Shown here in pieces: positions 56,981 to 64,000 of a stretch of DNA of 64,000 nucleotides; position 1 is the first letter of the stretch, and the number at the start of each line of letters is the position of its first letter. Origin of the DNA: Clytia hemisphaerica (Eukaryota > Cnidaria > Hydrozoa > Leptothecata > Clytiidae). The notes under the pieces are model-generated. The model saw only the letters and a list, made by a program, of their open reading frames with translations. It made no database searches and was not told the DNA's origin. The position numbers and the translations under genes are program-made. The stretch is taken from assembly GCA_902728285.1 (NCBI GenBank), contig CACVBU010000784.1, positions 1,064,463-1,128,462 on the forward strand, given 5' to 3'.

Positions 56981-57007
56981 GCTTTGATCTGCCGCCAAAA
57001 TATAGTG

Positions 57008-57037
57008 ATTTGTAAAGGGGTGTGATTCCTTACAAAT
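57008..57037. terminator. Hairpin between convergent genes
   Basis: ATTTGTAA (57008-57015) and TTACAAAT (57030-57037) pair perfectly. After a one-base bulge, GG and CC extend the stem. Confidence 0.45.
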
Positions 57038-57043
57038 TACATG

Positions 57044-57386
57044 CTAATATCTCACATAATCAACTTCATAGCCACAAACTTCGCCAGTTTTCTCATCAAT
57101 CTCCAAATCATCTTCATATACAATTTTTTTACCCATTTCTACATGCTCATATCCAAGCCGCAGGCGATCAGCTTCAAATTTCAAATGCGTGACAAACCTT
57201 TGCAAGCTACACTTATCACACACTTCAAAATCTGTCTGTGTTCCAACACTTATCTGGTTCTTGCGCAGCTTTTTCGGTACTGGCTTACCTTGCAGCGCTA
57301 AAATAAAGATCATCCTTTTTCATCACCGAATACCCTTTCATACCCTGCGCCTTCGCTTGTTGTCGCAACTCCTTTAACTGTGTCAT
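57044..57386 (-). pseudogene. HeH/SAP plus CxxC small protein, frameshifted
   Basis: An ATG at 57386 with a GAAAATAAATG box opens a frame encoding LKELRQQAKAQGMKGYSVMK, a clear HeH/SAP-type DNA-binding hairpin like those at the polymerase N-terminus. This frame stops near 57,292. A second frame, overlapping near 57,313, continues with PVPKKLRKNQISVGTQTDF, CDKC and an acidic tail to 57044. A one-base difference near 57,305-57,312 separates the halves. The start codon lies inside an 11-bp-stem hairpin (57376-57405). Confidence 0.65.
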
Positions 57387-57405
57387 TTATTTTCATGACA
57401 CAGTT
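57376..57405. promoter_or_regulatory. 11-bp-stem hairpin over a start codon
   Basis: AACTGTGTCAT (57376-57386) and ATGACACAGTT (57395-57405) are perfect inverted repeats with an 8-nt loop. The initiator ATAAATG of the HeH gene lies within the hairpin. Confidence 0.55.
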
Positions 57406-57425
57406 TAACAACTTTAATTCATAAC

Positions 57426-58043
57426 TCACAATACGGTATCATAACCACTGTCTTCTTCGTCATCACTCAATTGACTCTCAAACGTGCTGTCTCTCTTCCT
57501 AAATTTACACTCTTTCAAAAAAACCTGCAAATGATAATTCGATCCCTTTCGATACACGCTACCAAATTTCAAAATTCCAGTCGCAAAACATGATCCAATA
57601 CTCTCTGGTTTACCAAAAAAGTTACCTTTAAATCTCGTTCTAATCTCACCATCCCAAGTGATAAGCTTTGGATTGATGTACTTGTCATTGTTTAACGGTT
57701 CTCCTTCTAATTTTTTACCTAAGAGGTCTTCAATCTTTTTTAATATAGCTTCATATTGTCGAACCCAAGCTTCGTCTTCTTCGATTACATTAAACCCCAT
57801 TTTCCACGGTGAATTTTCACTAAACCTCGAAACTCCTGATGAAACACAATCTTTCGGAGTCTTAATATATAGCGACACAATTTTGCCTTGTTCCGTCTCA
57901 TAGCCAATCGTATATCGAGTATCATGCTTATTCGCAACAACTCCCTCAGTTAATCGGATCTTTTCTAAATCAACATTTTCTGTCACTTTGTATTTGTTGT
58001 TAAATTCTTTACTTAAAATTTCAATTTGACCAAACTTGTACAT
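57426..58043 (-). CDS. Candidate ssDNA-binding (OB-fold-like) protein, 205 aa
   Basis: The start follows CATATAATAAATG within the 53-bp repeat shared with the polymerase gene. The protein is beta-rich: YTIGYETEQGKIVSLYIKTP, SPWKMGFNV, then a central helix EAWVRQYEAILKKIEDLLG, then further strands ITWDGEIRTRFKG and YHLQVFLKECKF, and an acidic tail (SDDEEDSGYDTVL). An acidic C-terminus on a beta-rich core is the layout of many viral ssDNA-binding proteins. Family membership was not established, so the role is inferred. Sharing an upstream block with the polymerase supports a replication role. Confidence 0.65.
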   Translation of the reverse strand: MYKFGQIEILSKEFNNKYKVTENVDLEKIRLTEGVVANKHDTRYTIGYETEQGKIVSLYIKTPKDCVSSGVSRFSENSPWKMGFNVIEEDEAWVRQYEAILKKIEDLLGKKLEGEPLNNDKYINPKLITWDGEIRTRFKGNFFGKPESIGSCFATGILKFGSVYRKGSNYHLQVFLKECKFRKRDSTFESQLSDDEEDSGYDTVL

Positions 58044-58093
58044 TTATTATATGTTTTTTTGAGTCCAACTTGCACTTTTTTTAATCTTCATCA
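58041..58093. promoter_or_regulatory. 53-bp block identical (inverted) to 40803-40855
   Basis: This is the right-hand copy of the block described at 40,803. It contains the end of the right terminal gene, GTGCAAGTTGGACTC on the minus strand and the TATAATAAATG start of the next gene. Confidence 0.85.
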
Positions 58094-58425
58094 CTAGAAA
58101 CCTCGTCATATTCCCAGTCTGTCGCTTCTGTACACTCTTCACCAGGCAAACGATCATGATAACTTCTATCAATTGGAACATTGCTATCTTTAAAAAGTGC
58201 TTTTCTAAGCCAATACTCGTCTTCTTCACCTTCCCAGTCTTCAGAATTGAGGCTGTTTTCAATCTGAAGCAATAATTTATCACGTTTAATTTTCAATCTC
58301 CTGATCTTGTCTTTTGGAATTGGTCTAATTATATACAAATCACTAATTTCTGATTGAAAAGCTTCAACTTTATAAAGTATATCAAAATACCATTTACAAT
58401 TATATTGACAGCTACACCCCATCAT
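58081..58425 (-). CDS. Right terminal Polinton gene, 114 aa
   Basis: The start at 58425 follows GTAATAAAGATG. The protein is the intact paralogue of the interrupted left-end gene: Cys-rich N-terminus (GCSCQYNCKW), basic helix IRRLKIKRDKLLLQIEN, then an acidic region with DWEGEEDEYW and a tail ATDWEYDEVSSDED. Identity between the two is modest, far lower than that of the 53-bp block that follows both genes. Function is unknown; its position next to both termini suggests a role connected to the ends or to early expression. Confidence 0.75.
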   Translation of the reverse strand: MMGCSCQYNCKWYFDILYKVEAFQSEISDLYIIRPIPKDKIRRLKIKRDKLLLQIENSLNSEDWEGEEDEYWLRKALFKDSNVPIDRSYHDRLPGEECTEATDWEYDEVSSDED

Positions 58426-58544
58426 CTTTATTACAAATTTTTTTATTCGATTTTTTTGATTGAGTAGACAGAACTCTTAAATTGTTGCTATAGCAACGCT
58501 TGCTTTCAAAAAAACTTCTCTTTTTTGAGGTCATCATTCACGCG

Positions 58545-58632
58545 GACGATTTTTTGCCGCGCGGGCGATTTTTTTGTCGCGCGGGCGATTTTTTTGTCGC
58601 GCGGGCGATTTTTTTGTCGCGCGGGCGATTTC
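58545..58632. repeat. 20-bp GC/T tandem repeat near the right terminus
   Basis: Four to five copies of GCGCGGGCGATTTTTTTGTC lie in a row. It is absent from the left end, so it arose after the ends diverged. Confidence 0.88.
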
Positions 58633-58699
58633 TAATTTTGACCGCTTTTATTTTTATTTTTTTCAAAAATTTTAAAATTTTCAATTTTAAAATCTCAAA

Positions 58700-59344
58700 T
58701 TTTATGTACTTATAATTTTTGATAATTTTAAGTAATTCTTGACCTCAAAAACACCTCATTTAAAGCGATAATTTTACGATAATTTTTGATAATTTTAAGT
58801 AATTCTTGACCTAAAAAACACCTCATTTAAAGCGATAATTTTACGATAATTTTTGATAATTTTAAGTAATTCTTGACCTCAAAAACACCTCATTTGAAGC
58901 GATAATTTTACGATAATTTTTGATAATTTTAAGTAATTCTTAACCTAAAAATCACCTCATTTGAAGCGATAATTTTACGATAATTTTTGATAATTTTAAG
59001 TAATTCTTGACCTCAAAAACACCTCATTTGAAGCGGTAATTTTACGATAATTTTTGATAATTTTAAGTAATTCTTGACCTAAAAACCACCTCATTTAAAG
59101 CGGTAATTTTACGATAATTTTTGATAATTTTAAGTAATTCTTGACCTCAAAAACACCTCATTTAAAGCGATAATTTTACGATAAGTTTAGGTAATTCTTG
59201 ACCTCAAAAACACCTCATTTAAAGCGGTAATTTTACGATAATTTTTGATAATTTTAAGTAATTCTTGACCTAAAAATCACCTCATTTAAAGCGGTAATTT
59301 TACAATAATTTTTGATGTCCCAGGTCGCTCCAAAACCTATCTCT
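58700..59344. repeat. Polinton right terminal inverted repeat (67-bp units)
   Basis: This is the reverse complement of the left repeat array: units of 67 bp containing TTGACCTCAAAAACACCTCA and ATAATTTTACGATAATTTTT, with GACCT recurring at 58,741, 58,808 and 58,875. Units vary at CTCAAAAACA/CTAAAAACCA and GCGATAA/GCGGTAA. It ends in TCGCTCCAAAACCTATCTCT. Confidence 0.92.
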
Positions 59345-59519
59345 GATGCTGGGTTTTGCGATCCTTAGAGAGACTTTGAAAATTGAAACTTTGATAGAGA
59401 CTAGATATCTAACAAAAGCTTTTTTTAGGGCATCTTAATTAATTAATTAACCTTTGTAGTACCTTTGAATAAGGGCTTTGAATTATGCAGCATTAGAAGC
59501 AAAATAGGCCATTAAGGCT

Positions 59520-59888
59520 AGACCAATTTAATTTGTTGTTCTACGGGCCCGACCGACCCTATTTTTGCTAAAATCAAAAAAATAATAATATTGAATTTCC
59601 ACTACAATATATTTTACACACTAGTTATTTGTAAGAATTAAATTTGAATAAAGCTGAAAATTAATTCAAGAAATTGAGAAAATTTAGAAAATCAAGCATT
59701 TCATACACTAAGATTTTATTATGATCATCGAAGATAAAAAAAGTGAATTTTTGAATCCGGATATTTTTTGCAAAACATTTTCGGTACTTTACCAACCTTG
59801 ATAAATGAAAAATTTATTTTTATTTACCGACCGACCGACCCCTAATTTTTTAACGATCTGCCCGTAGAACAACAAATTAAATTGGTCT
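59520..59888. mobile_element. 369-bp MITE with perfect 29-bp inverted ends
   Basis: The left end starts AGACCAATTTAATTTGTTGT and the right end is its exact reverse complement over 29 bp. CCGACCGACCC motifs lie just inside both ends. It has no coding frame. No target duplication is certain. It lies 175 bp outside the Polinton. Confidence 0.8.
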
Positions 59889-60401
59889 CGCCATATTATA
59901 AATAAAAAGTTCACTCAACCGCGAAAATTAAATTCCGTGAAAAAATTCCCCTAAGTTTTTCTTGAAATAATAATATTTGTGATTTTTTGTTTTATTAATG
60001 TGGGTACGTACGTAAGAGTACCGGTAACCATGTAAATTATGAAAATTTAACCAGTAAAGAAATAAGAGCAATATCAAACGAGGAATACCTCGATTCTTGG
60101 AAGGTTGACCTCGCATCCTTCATTTAAGCAATCTACTGGAAACTGATCGCATTCTCCGAAATGTGGCTGAAAAATCGAAGAAATCGAACATTTGATGAGA
60201 ATCTATTTGAGGCAGTCCCGGTGTGGGGAGGCATTTGATTTCTAAACGACGTCACGTGCCGCCAAAAAATTTTCAAAATCGGACACTTTTAGTGCAGCCC
60301 TTGAGCAATGAAATGTTACTCTTACAGTGCATTTTACATAAAATGTCGAGTAAAAAGAAAAAATCACACGACCTTCCACAAGAATTCAAAAACTACCAGG
60401 G
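59889..60401. other. Intergenic, no gene seen
   Basis: Only short frames without domains are present. Confidence 0.35.
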
Positions 60402-61162
60402 TTAAAGTTGGCTAGAACCGAAGATTTTATATGCTAGACTGTAATATGAGATATTTACATTATTCAATTTAAAGAATTGAAATTCTTGTTTGCAATGAGG
60501 ACATTGTACAATTCGTTTAACACAATTTTTGTCGTGGATTTTCTTGTCCTTTCGTTTGAAGTATAATTCGCATCCATCAAATTCACACTGGATAATCGCA
60601 AACTGGCATTCATTCTTGTAATGTCCCTAGATATGAAAAAGAGAGAAGAGCGACTCCTTATCGACCCTATTGAGTATTGTTTACGCATTTGTTCCTTTGC
60701 CTTCATCACTTTTATAATTTGACAGGTTTTAAAACTCGGCCAGTATCAAATAAAACACTAAAATCCGAAACGTGGTACCTCGAAATCAACGATAAAACCA
60801 GACCATTTGCATCCTTCGTCTTTTTTCTTGCAATAAACTTCCAGATCTGCCGTTATTTGCCGATCAATAAAATTCGATGTATGTTTCTGAAGAAGGAAGG
60901 ATTGCCCCTATATTATTATCTAATAACACATTTGTTGTGTCCAGAACTCTAGCGGACGCACGAATACTTAAAAAAAATATCCAATTATGTACACAATAAG
61001 TTAAAATAACTGATAACTTGCAATTTACTTTGAGGGTGTCGAATAAATGATTTAAATATTTTCAGGCCATTTCAGGAAGAAAAATGATAAAAAATCTCAA
61101 TCCAACAAACCTTTGTGACGTCATATTCTTTCTTACACAAGATGCACGAGATCGGCTTGTTC
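60402..61162 (-). CDS. TRAF-type zinc-finger exons (partial gene)
   Basis: Two minus-strand exons with good splice borders (61162-61111 and 60626 to about 60,470, or to the in-frame stop at 60402) encode NKPISCILCKKEYDVTK and then GHYKNECQFAIIQCEFDGCE, FKRKDKKIHDKNC and VQCPHCKQEFQF. The CX2C and C-X5-C...H-X3-C spacing with CEFDGCE matches TRAF-type zinc fingers, which act as protein-binding modules in ubiquitin-linked signalling proteins. Start and remaining exons were not found, and the right flank is satellite DNA, so this may be a fragment. Confidence 0.55.
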
Positions 61163-62087
61163 CTATAAAAAAAGACAATTTAACCTGGATGACAAGCGTG
61201 ATAAATTTTGTCTGTTCAACAAGTCATTTATTCACTTACAGTTTAGTTGATTGACAAACAGGGTATCTACGCATGTTTATCAACTTTTTTAGGTGGTTTT
61301 TCAAGAATTTTGGCAAAAATAACGGTACTTTTCAAGGTTTTGTGATAGTCAGGATGGTACGATTCTCATATAAGTTTACTAGTAGACATTTAATAGATTT
61401 TAAAAACAACTTACTACACTTGCTGACCATTAATTTTGCCAAAATTTGAAAAAAAGAGACTATGAATGGAACTGAAATTCCAAGATTTTCTCAAAATTTC
61501 TCAACTTTTCTCCAAAATCCCCCCTGTCATATAGGGTACTCAGGCAAATGGAGGGTACGGTATATGCTGACCTTAAGCGTACCTTTTTTGGATTTCCACA
61601 AAGTCCTGATGAAATGGTCAGAAAAATCAGAAAATCAAACATCGGGGAAATAGGAAAATTTCAACTTTTTACCCCCGGAAAGATCGAAATTTGGTCAAAG
61701 TTTGTCAAATTTGTCCCAATATGGGTCGTAAGATTCACAAATTTTCCTTTGTTTTATCCGTTCTAGTCCTGGTAAGGGTCCAAAGGTCGAAAGTCGGGTG
61801 ATAGCCCCCTCCCGTCATTTCGCAACCCTAGTACCCCCACCCCGGGAATTCCCCCAACCGAAATGGTACTCAACGAGGGAAGGATTTTTCTGTTTTGGTG
61901 TTTTTGGGAATCTACCTGGGACTCATGGAGGTGAAAAAGGTACCCATTCTCCTTTTTCGCCCAAGTACCAACCCAAGGACTTATAATCCTTAATTCTAGA
62001 GAAAAACTAAAAATCTAGCCACTGTCCCATTCAGAAAAGAGTATATGAAAAATACCTAGGATTAATAAAAACAAGATTCGCAAAAAT
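61163..62087. other. Repeat-derived intergenic sequence
   Basis: No gene was found. The part at about 61,525-61,855 (AGGGTACTCAGGCAAATGG, GAGGGTACGG, CCCACCCCGGGAA) resembles a degraded copy of the CCCCGGGG-end MITE family at 10,765 and 17,494. Confidence 0.4.
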
Positions 62088-64000
62088 GCAACTAAATATT
62101 TCCTTAAAAATGAAGGTCATTTTTGACATATACTAGCAAGTAGCTGTCGCTAAGAATGCCCCGCAGAGCTTCCTATACGAAATATCCCTAAGTAAGCAAA
62201 ATTACGCATGTGTAGATTTTAAATTCATTTTATCGATAAAATTTAAGTTGGAGGAAGAAAGCTTGGTTTCAACTTTACTTTTGAGATGACATGGGATAGA
62301 CGGTCGCTCACATCTCAAAAAGAGAAGTTATCGCTCACATGTTATCACAGTGAAAACGCCAAAAATTTTGAAATTGATTTCATTCTTATAAAGAAAATGC
62401 TTATAATAAAAATAAATATGCTCATCTTTTTTGCCATGCTTTGTTTACTTTCTAATAACTAATTTCCGAAAGATATATTGCCTTTAATCAAGAGTTATTG
62501 ATTTGATTCTTATAAAGTATATGCTTATAATAAAAATAAATATACTCATCTTTTTATCCATCCTTTGTTTACTTTCTAATAACTAACAAGAATCGCAAAA
62601 TTGCGACTAAATATTTCCTTAAAAATGAAGGTCATTATTGACATATACTAGCAAGTAGCTGTCGCTAAGAATGCCCCGCAGAGCTTCCTATCGAAATATC
62701 CCTAAGTAAGCAAAATTACGCAGGTGTAGGTTTTAGATTCGTTTTATCGATAAGAAAGCTTGGTTTCAACATTGCTTTTGAGATGACATGGGATAGACGG
62801 TCGCTCACATCTCAAAAAGAGAAGTTATCGCTCACATGTTATCACAGTGAAAACGCCAAAAATTCTGAAATTTATTTGATTATTATAAAGTAGACACTTA
62901 TAATAAAAATAAATATGCTCATCTTTTTCGCCATACTTTGTTTACTTTGTAAGACTTAATTACTGAAAGATATATTGCCTTCAATCAAGATTTATTGATT
63001 TGATTCTTATAAAGTAGATACTTATAATAAAAATAAATATGCTCATCTTTTTCGCCATACTTTGTTTACTCTGTAAGAACTAATTACCGAAAGGCATGTT
63101 GCCTTCAATCAAGAGTTATTGAGTTGATTCTTATAAAGTAGATGCTTACAATAAAAATAAATATGCTCATCTTTTTCGCCATACTTTGTTAACTTTGTAA
63201 GAACTAATTACCGAAAGGCATATTGCCTTCAATCAAGAGTTATTGATTTGATTCTTATAAAGAAAATGCTTATAATAAAGATAAACATGCTCATCTTTTT
63301 TGCCATCCTTTGTTTACTTTCTAATAACTAATTTCCGAAAGATATATTGCCTTTAATCAAGAGTTATTGATTTGATTCTTATAAAGTAGATGCTTATAAT
63401 AAAAATAAATATGCTCATCTTTTTCACCATCCTTTGTTTACTTTCTAATAACTAATTACCGAAAGATATATTGCCTTCCATCAAGAGTTATTGATTTGAT
63501 TCTTATAAAGTCGATGCTTATAATAAAAATAAATATGCTTATCTTTTTATCCATCCTTTGTTTATTTTCTAATAACTAATTACCGAAAGGAATATTGCCT
63601 TCAATCAAGAGTTATTGATTTGATTCTTATAAAGTAGATGCTTATAATAAAAATAAATATGCTCATCTTTTTCGCCATACTTTGTTTACTTTCTAATAAC
63701 TAATTACCGAAAGATATATTGCCTTTAATCAAGAGTTATTGATTTGATTCTTATAAAGTAGATGCTTATAATAAAAATAAATATGCTCATCTTTTTCGCC
63801 ATCCTTTGTTTACTTTGTAAGAACTAATTACCGAAAGGCATATTGCCTTCAATCAAGAGTTATTGTTTTGATTCTTATAAAGAAAATGCTTATAATAAAA
63901 ATAAATATGCTCATCTTTTTTGCCATCCTTTGTTTACTTTCTAATAACTAATTACCGAAAGATATATTGCCTTCAATCAAGAGTTATTGATTTGATTCTT
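62088..64000. repeat. ~122-bp satellite with an embedded 290-bp duplicated block
   Basis: The unit contains GATTCTTATAAAGTAGATGC, TTATAATAAAAATAAATATG and TTTCGCCATACTTTGTTTAC, then AACTAATTACCGAAAGATAT and TGCCTTCAATCAAGAGTTAT; landmarks recur about every 122-124 bp from 62,385 to the window end. A separate ~290-bp segment (CAAAATTGCGACTAAATATT and on, with GTAGCTGTCGCTAAGAATGC) occurs twice, at about 62,075 and 62,590. The array continues beyond the window. Confidence 0.9.

Larger units (their letters stand above)
39762..59344. mobile_element. Polinton/Maverick (adintovirus-like) element
   Basis: The element is about 19.6 kb long, with terminal inverted repeats beginning AGAGATAGGTTTTGGAGCGA on the left and ending with its reverse complement on the right. 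The AG terminus is characteristic of Polintons. It encodes the diagnostic set: protein-primed DNA polymerase B, rve integrase, A32-type packaging ATPase and double-jelly-roll major capsid protein, plus a likely penton and accessory virion proteins. A recognisable adenain-type protease is missing. Six bases outside each end (TCGAGT and GATGCT) differ, so no target duplication is visible. One gene has an internal stop and three have single-base frameshifts. It is an integrated, partly decayed virus-like transposon of an animal genome. Confidence 0.95.

Overview
The window is eukaryotic nuclear DNA, almost certainly from an invertebrate animal. It is AT-rich and full of short foldback transposons, minisatellites and microsatellites. 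Its host genes are split by GT-AG introns and encode metazoan-type proteins: a PAN/fibrinogen-domain secreted protein, a SNAG-domain C2H2 zinc-finger factor, AMMECR1, the DEAD-box helicase DDX51, and exons of a TRAF-type zinc-finger protein. I cannot name the species. A cnidarian or another early-branching or marine invertebrate would fit, but this is inference.

Layout. 1-13,150: minisatellites, an intronless fibrinogen-related gene (2604-3611, minus), a 324-bp tandem repeat, a tetranucleotide array and several MITE-like elements. 13,154-16,992: a six-exon SNAG/zinc-finger gene, reconstructed with consistent splice phases. 20,402-22,910: a complete five-exon AMMECR1 gene on the minus strand. 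24,250-26,260: transposon debris, including a 546-bp foldback with a 6-bp target duplication. 28,358-33,193: six exons of DDX51 (minus; the short first exon was not found). 34,500-39,730: minisatellites and a dispersed repeat. 39,762-59,344: a nearly complete Polinton/Maverick (adintovirus-like) element. 59,520-61,162: a MITE and TRAF-type zinc-finger exons. 62,090-64,000: a ~122-bp satellite that runs off the window.

The Polinton is about 19.6 kb and is bounded by ~640-665-bp terminal inverted repeats built from 67-bp tandem units. It encodes a protein-primed family B DNA polymerase, a DDE (rve) integrase, an A32-like packaging ATPase, a double-jelly-roll major capsid protein and a probable penton (frameshifted). 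It also carries several membrane-associated virion-type proteins, a Bro-N protein, small zinc-ribbon and HeH/SAP proteins, and a candidate ssDNA-binding protein. Replication genes lie toward the ends and virion genes in the right-centre. I see no adenain-type maturation protease. Four genes are damaged: one internal stop at the left end and three single-base frameshifts clustered at 56.1-57.4 kb. The element is therefore probably recent but no longer fully intact.

The most interesting signals are in the non-coding parts of the Polinton. (1) Most intergenic gaps hold a perfect inverted repeat able to form a hairpin (stems 6-13 bp, mostly 8-13), like the 'hairpin rule' of mimiviruses and their virophages. 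(2) Essentially every gene starts at an ATAAATG-like initiator. (3) A 53-bp block is identical in inverted orientation inside both ends, just internal to two diverged paralogous terminal genes. Outside the Polinton, the zinc-finger gene appears to combine a SNAG repressor motif, an HNF1-type POUs-like helical domain and five zinc fingers, which is an unusual architecture.
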